Shown: positions 1 to 5,470 of the stretch, piece by piece
Numbering within the stretch: position 1 is the first letter of the stretch
How the letters are laid out: every line of letters begins with the position of its first letter
From: Actinomycetota bacterium
GTDB taxonomy: Bacteria; Actinomycetota; Actinomycetes; Streptosporangiales; Streptosporangiaceae
Reading direction: 5' to 3'
DNA length: 5,583 nt
NCBI GenBank assembly: GCA_003168295.1
Contig: PMST01000656.1
Location: forward strand, 1 to 5,583
The notes under the pieces: generated by a model
What the model saw: the letters and a program-made list of their open reading frames with translations, nothing else
What the model was told of the DNA's origin: nothing
Databases searched by the model: none
Translations under genes and position numbers: made by a program

Positions 1-27
1 TCGGTCGAGGTCCAGACGCTGCCATGA
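1..27 (+). CDS. 3' end of an upstream gene (partial)
   Basis: Reading frame 1 is open from the window edge and ends SVEVQTLP followed by TGA at 25-27. The stop overlaps the ATG of the next gene in an ATGA arrangement (24-27), which implies translational coupling in one operon. Only eight codons are visible, so the product cannot be identified from sequence. In actinomycetes, MoaD/ThiS-like genes of this type often follow a BNR/WD40-like beta-propeller (sialidase-like) gene. That identity is a guess from recalled gene order, not something seen here. Confidence 0.5.
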   Translation, partial: SVEVQTLP

Positions 28-320
28 TCCGGGTCGTGCTCCCCGCGCACCTGCGGGCCCTCGCCCGAATCAATGGCGAGGTGCACCTCGATATCACCGG
101 CCCCGTGACTCAGCGGTCAGTGCTGGACGCCCTGGAGACCCGCTACCCGATGCTCTGCGGGACCATCCGCGGTCATGACGGCGGCCCGCGGCGTGCCTTC
201 ATCCGGTTCTTCGCCTGCCAGCTGGACCTGTCCCACGACCCGCCCGACGACCCGCTGCCCGCTGCTGTCGCCGCCGGGACCGAGCCCTATCTCATCGTCG
301 GCGCCATGGCAGGAGGATAG
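24..320 (+). CDS. MoaD/ThiS-family ubiquitin-fold protein
   Basis: This 98-residue protein begins [20 protein letters not shown] and ends IVGAMAGG. It has the size and layout of the beta-grasp sulfur-carrier family: an N-terminal beta-strand pair, a [10 protein letters not shown] helix, a basic central segment and a C-terminal Gly-Gly. In ThiS and MoaD, the terminal glycine carboxylate is adenylated by an E1-like enzyme (ThiF, MoeB) and turned into a thiocarboxylate that donates sulfur. The GG tail is intact, so this one could be activated the same way. The longer loop (about residues 50-80) is typical of the uncharacterised actinobacterial branch, so its target pathway is unknown. The start overlaps the upstream stop by 4 bp. 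The stop is only 13 bp from the convergent regulator gene. An E1-like gene lies about 2.5 kb away in a separate operon, so a partnership is possible but unproven. The family call is firm; the role is open. Confidence 0.85.
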   Translation: MIRVVLPAHLRALARINGEVHLDITGPVTQRSVLDALETRYPMLCGTIRGHDGGPRRAFIRFFACQLDLSHDPPDDPLPAAVAAGTEPYLIVGAMAGG

Positions 321-321
321 G

Positions 322-335
322 GACCCCGCCGGGTC
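322..335. terminator. Small hairpin between convergent stops
   Basis: GACCC, a CGCC loop and GGGTC form a perfect 5-bp stem (322-326 with 331-335) with a 4-nt loop. It sits between the convergent stop codons of the MoaD-like gene (318-320) and the regulator (334-336). The position suits a shared bidirectional terminator. The stem is short and has no T-tract on either side, so this is only a weak call. Confidence 0.25.
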
Positions 336-2358
336 AGTCAGGGGGCCTTCGCGCATGGTTTACGGCCCTAAGGTCACCAAGTTCCCGGAGGTCGGCGGCG
401 AGGTTGTGGGCGGAGTGGAGGGTGTCGGGGTGGTCTTGGCCCAGGACGCTTCGGCGGCGTTCCCATGTGTCCTGGTCCAGCTCGCGGGCCGCCTGCACCT
501 CACCAAGTTCGCGGAGATCAACGGCCAGGTTGCTGGCCGCGCGCAGGGTGCTTGGGTGGTCTTGGCCTTGGGTGCGGCGCTGGCGTTCCCATGTGTCCTG
601 GTTCAGGTCGCGGGCGGCCCGCACTTCACCCAGCATGCGCAGGCCCAGGGCTAGATTGTGGGCAGAGTTCAGGGTGTCGGGGTGGTCTTCCCCCAGGACG
701 CGACGCCGGCCCGCCAGGGTGTCTTGGTTCAGGTCGCGGGCTTCGGCGTAGCGGCCCATCTCCAGCAGTGCCCAGGCGAGATAGTGCGCGGCCATCAACG
801 TGTCCTCATGGTCTTGGCCGAGCCGGTCGCGCCACTGCTGGCGAAGATTGCTCATGAGGTCCCGGGGCGTGCGCGCATCGCCGCGCTCAATCAGGTACCA
901 GCACACCCGGCGAACCAGCTGGCGCAGAGCGGGGTTATCGGTGCCAGCTAGGTCACCGGCCAGCACGTGCGGCAAGAGCTGTGCCCAGCGGGCCCAGGTG
1001 GCGGGATCGGGCGGGTCGCCGGGGTCGCTGGCCGCCAGGATCGCTTCGGTGCGCTTGCGCGTGGCTGACGCGCACGCGGGGGTGAGCCGGTCACGGAGGA
1101 TGGCCTGGGTGAGGCGGTGCATCTGCAGCCCGCGATGATCGATGCGGGCCAGCGACTGCCTTGCCATATGGGCCAGGGTCTGCCGCCAGGCCAGCGGGTC
1201 GGCGGCCCGGATGGCCAGCTCACCGGGCAACAGGCCGGCGGCGGTGGTGAACAGATCCTCGGGGATCGGCTCGGGCGCGAGAAATGCGCACAGGCTGGCC
1301 AGCTCAGCTGCGGCTGGGTCCTGGTCGAATAGCCGGGCCGTTATCACAACGGTCGCGGCCGCCAGCGACTGCGGGTAAGACCCCGGCTCCCCCTGGTCGA
1401 GCAGCTGCCCGGACCGGGTCTGGAGCAGGTCCAGGTACTGACTCGCCGGTATGCCGGTGTCGGCCATGAACCCGGCAGCCTGGGCGATGGCCAGCGGCAG
1501 GTGGCCGAGTTCCGCGGCGAGCCGGTCTGCGTCGGCTTCGGCGAGTCTGCGAACTCGGCGCCGCAGCATCTCGATCGATTCGGCCCGGGTGAGCACGTCT
1601 ACCTCGACCGGCGTGGCGATCTCGTCCCAGCCACGCTCGCGGGAGGTAATGAGCACATGCCCGCCGTCTCCGGGCAGCCACGACGCCACATCCACGGGTG
1701 CCTCGGCGTTGTCGAAGATCAGCAGCCATCGGCCGCGGTGCCGCAACTCGGCCAGTACCGCCGCCCGCACCGCCTGGCTCCCACCCCCGGCCGGAACGCA
1801 TCCCAGTGCCTGCCCAAGGTCAGCGATCTGGTCCCCAATCAGCCCGCCTTGCTCGGCGTTGATCCACCAGGCCAGGTCATAGCTCCCGGCAAAACGGTGC
1901 GCGTACTCGGCCGCCAGCTGGGTCTTGCCTACCCCACCCATCCCATGCAGCGCCTGCACCACCGCTGCATGCCCGCCCAGCAGCCGCTCCCGCACCGCCG
2001 CCAGCAGGTCGTCGCGGCCGGTAAACGTGAGATTGCGGGCCGGGATATTCCACAACCGCGGCCGCACCGCACCGGGCCGCTGCCCCGACCTTCCCAGCGC
2101 AGCTAGCACGTCCAGAGCCGAGGTGCGCCCGCGGGCCGCCTCGACGAACACCACGCCCACCGGCCCGGCCAGGCCAAGCGCCCCGGCCAGCAGCATGGCG
2201 GTGTCCTTGCGCGCCGTGCGGTTGATACCCCGTTCCAGGTCGCTGACCGCCCGCGGGGAAAGACCCGCCGCCTTGGCCAGCTCCTCTTGGGTCAGCTTCG
2301 CCTCGCCCCGTAGCTGGCGCAACAGCCCGGCAAACGACAAAGAAGGCTGCTCCGTCAC
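334..2358 (-). CDS. HTH-NB-ARC-TPR (STAND-type) transcriptional regulator
   Basis: This cytoplasmic protein of about 674 residues combines a DNA-binding domain, an ATPase switch and a protein-interaction array. An XRE-type HTH covers about residues 9-75 (core KLTQEELAKAAGLSPRAVSD LERG). NB-ARC follows from about 108: Walker A GMGGVGKT at 139-146, Walker B LLIFDNAE with D216, LITSR around R240 (sensor), GHLPLA at 285-290 and an MHD-like MHRL at 413. TPRs run from about residue 505 to the end. In related STAND proteins, ligand or partner binding by the repeats gates nucleotide exchange and hence DNA binding. I chose the GTG at 2356-2358 because GGGGACGAGG lies just upstream and the HTH begins a few residues later. 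ATGs at 2388 and 2415 are in frame but lack a ribosome site. The gene is divergent from the peptide-modification operon, which makes that operon its most likely target. The last TPR loses its consensus at LRAVNHARRPPD, which suggests a truncated or degenerate C-terminus. Confidence 0.88.
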   Translation of the reverse strand: MTEQPSLSFAGLLRQLRGEAKLTQEELAKAAGLSPRAVSDLERGINRTARKDTAMLLAGALGLAGPVGVVFVEAARGRTSALDVLAALGRSGQRPGAVRPRLWNIPARNLTFTGRDDLLAAVRERLLGGHAAVVQALHGMGGVGKTQLAAEYAHRFAGSYDLAWWINAEQGGLIGDQIADLGQALGCVPAGGGSQAVRAAVLAELRHRGRWLLIFDNAEAPVDVASWLPGDGGHVLITSRERGWDEIATPVEVDVLTRAESIEMLRRRVRRLAEADADRLAAELGHLPLAIAQAAGFMADTGIPASQYLDLLQTRSGQLLDQGEPGSYPQSLAAATVVITARLFDQDPAAAELASLCAFLAPEPIPEDLFTTAAGLLPGELAIRAADPLAWRQTLAHMARQSLARIDHRGLQMHRLTQAILRDRLTPACASATRKRTEAILAASDPGDPPDPATWARWAQLLPHVLAGDLAGTDNPALRQLVRRVCWYLIERGDARTPRDLMSNLRQQWRDRLGQDHEDTLMAAHYLAWALLEMGRYAEARDLNQDTLAGRRRVLGEDHPDTLNSAHNLALGLRMLGEVRAARDLNQDTWERQRRTQGQDHPSTLRAASNLAVDLRELGEVQAARELDQDTWERRRSVLGQDHPDTLHSAHNLAADLRELGDLRAVNHARRPPD
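346..849 (-). repeat. Four tandem 126-bp TPR-coding units
   Basis: The 3' part of the regulator gene consists of units with an exact 126-bp (42-codon) period. The anchor that encodes the conserved DH-P-DTL segment starts on the plus strand at 422, 548, 674 and 800. The protein units share the pattern NQDT-ERRR-LGQDHPDTL-SAHNLA-DLRELGE-AARDL, as in kinesin-light-chain-type TPRs. The 422 and 674 anchors agree over the run gtgtcggggtggtct. The 800 copy is most diverged, and the 422 copy decays beyond its first helix. Such arrays can expand or contract by recombination. Confidence 0.85.
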
Positions 2359-2427
2359 GGCCTCGTCCCCGTTCCTGTGGGCCTTCATGTGAGTGGTTAC
2401 GTATGGTGCGCACACTGGCTGCCTGTG

Positions 2428-2433
2428 AGCCTA
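2428..2433 (-). promoter_or_regulatory. Possible -10 box for the regulator
   Basis: On the minus strand this reads TAGGCT, which matches the TANNNT pattern of actinobacterial vegetative -10 boxes. It would place transcription start near 2421 and give a leader of about 60 nt before the GTG at 2358. No convincing -35 hexamer lies at 16-18 nt, so this is a weak candidate. Confidence 0.2.
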
Positions 2434-2467
2434 GAACCAGAAGCATCCAAGCGACGAGGTCCACGGC

Positions 2468-2484
2468 CTGCCCGCTGGGGGCAG
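2468..2484. promoter_or_regulatory. Inverted repeat in the divergent intergenic region
   Basis: CTGCCC and GGGCAG form a perfect 6-bp inverted repeat around a 5-nt loop. It lies midway between the two divergent transcription units, about 125 bp from the regulator start and 115 bp from the first small ORF. It could be an operator for the HTH regulator or a hairpin in either leader. In GC-rich DNA a repeat of this size is not rare, so support is limited. Confidence 0.25.
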
Positions 2485-2510
2485 CAGGAATCCGCTTCCG
2501 CCCGGTCACT

Positions 2511-2516
2511 TTGACA
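2511..2516 (+). promoter_or_regulatory. Consensus -35-like TTGACA upstream of the peptide operon
   Basis: TTGACA is a perfect vegetative -35 hexamer, located 67 nt before the ATG of the first small ORF. The sequence 16-18 nt downstream has no TANNNT match. The nearest AT-rich element (GATATGGAT, about 2525-2533) is too close for standard spacing. GTCA-CTT-TGAC (2505-2515) overlaps the hexamer as a short inverted repeat and could be an operator half-site pair. The promoter for the operon is probably in this region, but its exact position is uncertain. Confidence 0.3.
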
Positions 2517-2567
2517 CTGGCCCCGATATGGATCTTCGTTCGGGCGTGGAGCCCGCGCAAGGCACCG

Positions 2568-2577
2568 AAGGAGGTGA
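2568..2577 (+). promoter_or_regulatory. Near-perfect Shine-Dalgarno of the 24-codon ORF
   Basis: AAGGAGGTGA matches the anti-Shine-Dalgarno end of 16S rRNA over ten consecutive bases. AGGAGG is 8 nt from the ATG at 2583. It is the strongest ribosome-binding site in the window and much better than those of the enzyme genes downstream. This is expected for a precursor peptide that must be made in excess. Confidence 0.8.
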
Positions 2578-2582
2578 ATTGA

Positions 2583-2657
2583 ATGGTTATCACGATCACG
2601 AAGGTCGAGAAAATCGAGGCGACCCGGATACACACGGATCCCAGCCAGGCCGCCTGA
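2583..2657 (+). CDS. Candidate RiPP precursor or leader peptide, 24 aa
   Basis: This short ORF begins MVITITKVEKIEATR and ends PSQAA, then TGA. An in-frame TGA directly precedes the ATG, so no longer form exists. The case for it is the excellent Shine-Dalgarno at 8 nt, about 83% G/C at third positions, and its place as first gene of an operon encoding two proteins with leader-binding-type domains. The alternating hydrophobic and charged segment VITITKVEKIEA could pair as a beta-strand with an RRE domain, which is how known leaders bind PqqD-like folds. The remaining core (IHTDPSQAA) has no Cys and offers Thr, Asp, Ser and a C-terminal carboxylate as modifiable groups. I do not recognise the family. 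Alternatives are a translated regulatory leader peptide or a coupling ORF that helps express the operon. Confidence 0.6.
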   Translation: MVITITKVEKIEATRIHTDPSQAA

Positions 2658-2681
2658 GCATGTCCTTCAATACCGTGAACA

Positions 2682-2715
2682 GATGTCAGGTTCTCGCAGC
2701 TCAGAGCCTGACATC
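2682..2715 (+). promoter_or_regulatory. 13-bp hairpin enclosing an ATG, upstream of the E1-like gene
   Basis: GATGTCAGG (2682-2690) and CCTGACATC (2707-2715) are a perfect 9-bp inverted repeat. Pairing continues inward by one G-U and three Watson-Crick pairs to a 13-bp stem with an 8-nt loop (2695-2702). It starts 25 nt after the stop of the 24-codon ORF, and no T-run follows. It could be a partial terminator or a processing or stability element that sets precursor-to-enzyme ratio. It also buries the ATG at 2683-2685, so it would control translation of the second small ORF if that ORF is real. Confidence 0.55.
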
Positions 2716-2751
2716 AAGATCGTTGAGGACAGCTTTGAGTCATGCTCATGA
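2683..2751 (+). CDS. Possible second small peptide, 22 aa, ending FESCS
   Basis: The ORF starts MSGSRSSEPDIK and ends VEDSFESCS, then TGA at 2749-2751. It overlaps an in-frame ATG of the E1-like gene in an ATGA arrangement, and a 13-bp hairpin begins directly after its stop. The acidic, Ser/Cys-containing tail would suit a modified core peptide. The last five residues fit F-x-S-x-x-COOH, the end motif of the Fxs RiPP system. However, that system uses longer precursors and a radical SAM enzyme, neither of which is seen here. Against it: there is no clear Shine-Dalgarno, the start codon lies inside a stable stem, and third-position G/C is only about 59%. TACCGT at 2671-2676 could act as a -10 for leaderless initiation, but this is speculative. 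It may well be a chance ORF in a structured leader. Confidence 0.3.
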   Translation: MSGSRSSEPDIKIVEDSFESCS

Positions 2752-2787
2752 GGGGTGGCATCCCGGGGCAGCTCGGGGTGCCGCCTC
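2752..2787 (+). terminator. 13-bp hairpin before the E1-like gene (possible attenuator)
   Basis: Positions 2752-2764 pair with 2775-2787 over 13 consecutive positions, ten Watson-Crick and three G-U, around a 10-nt loop. The stem starts one base after the TGA at 2749-2751 and ends 29 nt before the chosen start of the E1-like gene. RiPP operons often carry such a hairpin between precursor and enzymes, so that only some transcripts read through. No T-tract follows, so it is more likely an attenuating or mRNA-stabilising element than a full terminator. Confidence 0.45.
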
Positions 2788-2816
2788 CTGAGCCACCAGC
2801 GAAGGGTGGTGCGTCT

Positions 2817-3959
2817 ATGCAAGGCCGGCCGCGGCTCAAGTCCATGACGGTGCACAGCGCGCCAGGCCAGTTGATTGTCTGGCCGCGGGCGTTGAAGCGG
2901 ATTTTCATCGAGGACGGCTCTGGCTGTATCGCAGCGATATTGCAGCTTCTCGCGGCGGGTGAGTACCTGATTCCAGAGCTGCGTCAGGCCATGACGGACC
3001 GGGGATTCACGGTCTGTGACGACGAGATCGCCGGCGTCCTGGCCACGCTGGATGATCTCGGCGTGCTGGAGGACGCGGATGGCGATGACGTTTTGCCGGA
3101 CGTGGTGCGGGAGCGGCACCAGAGCAATCTCCGTTTCTACGATCTGTTCTCGCGGCTGGAGTGCACGAGCGCGTCGTTTCACCGGTCGGCGGAGCGGTCG
3201 CGGGTATTGCTGCTCGGTGCGGGCGGGCTGGGCTCGGGGATCTTGCAGTCCCTCGCCGGACTCGGCGTCGGGGAGGTGATCATCGTGGACACCGACACCG
3301 TGGAGACGAAGAACCTGGCCCGGCAGTTCGTCTACGGACTCAACGCGGTGGGGCAGCCCAAGGTGATGGCGGCCCGCGACTGGGTGATGTCGTACTCGCC
3401 GGGAACGCGGGTCAGGGCGGTACATCAGCGCGTCGACGACGCCGCGGCGGTGGCCCGCCTTGGCACCGGCGCGGACGTCGTCGTCTGCGCCATTGACTCG
3501 CCGGACGATGTCCACCTCATCGTCAATGAGGCGTGCTTCACGCTGGGCATACCCTTCGTCGCCGGCGGGCTCAGCTACTCGACGCTGTCCTACTGGTCGG
3601 TGGACCCGGGCCGTACGCCGTGCCGGCTGTGCCTGCAATGCCACCGTAACGATGAGGCGCTGACCCTGCCCGCGATCTTGCGGCAGCCGCCGTTCATCGA
3701 GCCGGAACCGGTCAATCGCGCCACCGGGCCGGTAGCCCAGCTCATCTCCGGGCTCATGTCCATGGAAGTGATGCGCTACCTCACCAGGACCGATCCGCCA
3801 GTTGCCGCCGCGGCCTATCAGGTGATCGAGCTGGCCGACCAGATGCAGACGGCCCGCGCGCCCTGGCAGCGGCACCCGGCATGCCCACTGTGCGCTGCCG
3901 CGGACCCGCGACCCCTGGCGGAGGCCGGATCCGCGCAGACCGCCGGAGCTGGCAGGTGA
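2817..3959 (+). CDS. E1/ThiF-type adenylyltransferase with N-terminal RRE-like domain
   Basis: This 380-residue enzyme is probably cytoplasmic. Residues 4-90 (from RPRLKS) resemble the PqqD-like leader-binding domain fused to ThiF-type RiPP enzymes. Residues 125-359 are an E1-like adenylation domain. It has the nucleotide loop GAGGLGSG (134-141), acidic D158 and D160, NLARQF with R169 and Q170, K182 after GQP, and D227 in CAIDSPD. These match MoeB/ThiF residues that bind ATP and Mg. Two zinc pairs are present, C269/C272 and C356/C359. Family members adenylate a carboxylate: the C-terminus of a ubiquitin-fold protein, or a peptide as in MccB and pantocin-type enzymes. The fused leader-binding domain favours a peptide. 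The ATG at 2817 has GAAGGG 10 nt upstream and lies where homology starts. In-frame ATGs at 2742 and 2748 are alternatives, but 2748-2816 has weak codon bias and forms a hairpin. The stop overlaps the next start (GTGA). Confidence 0.85.
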   Translation: MQGRPRLKSMTVHSAPGQLIVWPRALKRIFIEDGSGCIAAILQLLAAGEYLIPELRQAMTDRGFTVCDDEIAGVLATLDDLGVLEDADGDDVLPDVVRERHQSNLRFYDLFSRLECTSASFHRSAERSRVLLLGAGGLGSGILQSLAGLGVGEVIIVDTDTVETKNLARQFVYGLNAVGQPKVMAARDWVMSYSPGTRVRAVHQRVDDAAAVARLGTGADVVVCAIDSPDDVHLIVNEACFTLGIPFVAGGLSYSTLSYWSVDPGRTPCRLCLQCHRNDEALTLPAILRQPPFIEPEPVNRATGPVAQLISGLMSMEVMRYLTRTDPPVAAAAYQVIELADQMQTARAPWQRHPACPLCAAADPRPLAEAGSAQTAGAGR

Positions 3960-5470
3960 CCGAGGTGCAGCAGGCGGCCCCGGCGGCAAGCCGGTACGCC
4001 GCGCTCACCGTCGTGCGCGACGGTGACGGGTACGTACTGGGCAGCCAGCGTTCGCCGGATTTCGTCGCGGTGCCCGATATCGGCGGCGAGATAGTACGGT
4101 GGCTGCAGGACGGCGCCAGCGTCGGCCAATGCGCCCGGCAGGCCGCGGAAATGGCCGGTGAACCTGTCGACGTCGCCGGTTTCCTCGACGGGCTGGAGAA
4201 GGCAGGGCTACTGGCCGCCGAAGACGGGACCGAGGATGTCCCGGTGCCGCCTACGGGGGTCGCCGCGTGGAAACGCACCCTGGGCCGGGCTCTGTTCGGG
4301 CCACTGGGCCTGACCGTGCAAGGCCTGCTCGCCGCGGCCGCCGCCGTGATCATGGTGAGCCAGCCGCAGGTACGGCCAGCCTATACAGACGCCATCGTGA
4401 CCAGCGTGCCGCTGCTGAGCATCGTCATAATCTCGGTGATCGGCACCGCGCTGGGACTGGCGCATGAGCTCGCCCACGTCCTGGCCGCCTGGGCGGCAGG
4501 GGTGTCGAGCCGGGTCTCGATCAGCCGCCGCATGATCGTCATCGTCTACCAGACCGATCTCACCCGGCTCTGGAGCGTGCCCCGGCGTTCACGGATCGTG
4601 CCGCTGCTGGCCGGCATCGTCTTTGACGGGGCAACCATCGGAGTCCTCACCATACTGGAGCTGACCGGCCTTGACGGCGCGTCCCCGCTCGCCGCGCACC
4701 TCATGCGAGAGGTCGTCTTCCTGAACATCAGCGCTATCGCCTTCCAGTTCCTGATCTTCGCGCGCACCGACGTGTATGCCTTGTTCGTCCTCGCGACCGG
4801 CTGCAAGCATCTGTGGGACACCAAGGGAGCGATCAGCCGACAGGCGGTCAGCCAGGCCACCGCCGAAGACCTGGCCCTGCTGGAAGCCGTTGGGCGCAGG
4901 GAGATCTTCTGGGCGAAGATCTTCTTGTGCCTGTACGCACCGGGCGTGCTTTTCACGACGTGGTACTTCGTGGGTTACGCGCTGCCAGCGTTGCGAAAGA
5001 TCACCATGACCGCACTGCACGCGGCGATCTCCAGTCCAGTCAGCATGAGCGGCGCGGCCGGGGCCATCGCCCTCGGGCTCACGGTCGCATCTACTGGCTA
5101 CGTCCTGTGGGGCCTGGCGCGGACACTCAGCAGAATCGGCCGCCAGTTGACCACCCGGTATGCCCGTACGGACGCTCTGGTGGATGGCCGTGGGGAGGTG
5201 CCTGAAGGGCCGTGCCGGCGTTCAAACGAAGTGCCGGTTCTGAATCCGCGGGCCCGCGGCGGCTCGCTAGCCGAGGGCGAGCTGGCGGTGGATCCGGCCC
5301 TCGGTGTCGGTCAGGGCCTGACCGGTGCCGCCCCAGCGGAGCTGGATCAGCTCGGCCGCGATGGACACCGCCGTCTCCTCAGGCGTCCGGGCGCCGAGGT
5401 CCAGGCCGATTGGCGACCGGAGACGGCTGAGCTCGTCGGAGGTCAGGCCGACCTCGCGGAGCCGGGATAG
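3956..5470 (+). CDS. Membrane M50-type metallopeptidase with N-terminal PqqD/RRE-like domain
   Basis: This 504-residue integral membrane protein starts at a GTG that overlaps the upstream TGA by 4 bp, with GGAG at 3945-3948. Residues 14-95 resemble a PqqD-like winged-helix peptide-binding domain (DIGGEIVRWLQDG to LEKAGLL). About six membrane segments follow, near 113-137, 148-182, 214-237, 253-282, 320-345 and 367-388. HELAH at 170-174 supplies two zinc ligands and the catalytic Glu. ARTDVYALF with D272 fits the distal third ligand. This is the site-2-protease (M50) layout, in which an active site inside the bilayer cleaves a peptide bond. Next to the E1-like enzyme, the likely job is leader removal, product release or immunity. 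From about residue 405 codon bias drops, and residues 438-504 lie antisense to the XdhC gene. The native C-terminus has probably been lost or read through. The protease family is clear; the substrate is inferred. Confidence 0.82.
   Translation: MTEVQQAAPAASRYAALTVVRDGDGYVLGSQRSPDFVAVPDIGGEIVRWLQDGASVGQCARQAAEMAGEPVDVAGFLDGLEKAGLLAAEDGTEDVPVPPTGVAAWKRTLGRALFGPLGLTVQGLLAAAAAVIMVSQPQVRPAYTDAIVTSVPLLSIVIISVIGTALGLAHELAHVLAAWAAGVSSRVSISRRMIVIVYQTDLTRLWSVPRRSRIVPLLAGIVFDGATIGVLTILELTGLDGASPLAAHLMREVVFLNISAIAFQFLIFARTDVYALFVLATGCKHLWDTKGAISRQAVSQATAEDLALLEAVGRREIFWAKIFLCLYAPGVLFTTWYFVGYALPALRKITMTALHAAISSPVSMSGAAGAIALGLTVASTGYVLWGLARTLSRIGRQLTTRYARTDALVDGRGEVPEGPCRRSNEVPVLNPRARGGSLAEGELAVDPALGVGQGLTGAAPAELDQLGRDGHRRLLRRPGAEVQADWRPETAELVGGQADLAEPG
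5246..5259 (-). terminator. GC palindrome just beyond the XdhC stop
   Basis: CCGCGGGCCCGCGG is a perfect 14-bp palindrome that starts 7 nt after the XdhC stop (TAG, complement of 5267-5269) in the minus direction. It can fold as a 5-bp all-GC stem with a GGCC loop. It may stop xdhC transcription, but there is no T-tract. It also lies inside the C-terminal extension of the M50 frame, near the presumed cassette border. Confidence 0.3.

Noticed and set aside
175..654. Plus-strand ORFs through the TPR region, including a 159-codon one with internal repeats
   Set aside because: The repetition comes from the TPR units on the opposite strand. The residues show no TPR or other family pattern in this direction.
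2406..2413. GTGCGCAC palindrome as an operator
   Set aside because: It is only 8 bp, does not extend on either side, and has no second copy in the intergenic region.
2412..2521. Direct repeat ACACTGGC at 2412-2419 and 2514-2521 as regulator binding sites
   Set aside because: An 8-base repeat within about 220 bp of GC-rich DNA is expected by chance reasonably often, and no other half-site pattern supports it.
2747..2751. F-x-S-x-x-COOH match (FESCS) as evidence for an Fxs radical SAM RiPP system
   Set aside because: The motif has only two fixed positions, the precursor is much shorter than known ones, and no radical SAM gene is present in the window.
2528..2791. An 87-codon plus-strand ORF through the intergenic region, with an internal ATG at 2660 (43 codons)
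   Set aside because: Neither start has a ribosome site, third-position G/C is low (about 55% for the 43-codon part), and the frame conflicts with the well-initiated 24-codon ORF.
2667..3989. A 440-codon minus-strand ORF opposite the E1-like gene
   Set aside because: It is a mirror of a high-GC coding region; it has low-complexity Arg/Pro/His content and no family motifs, while the plus strand has clear E1 motifs.
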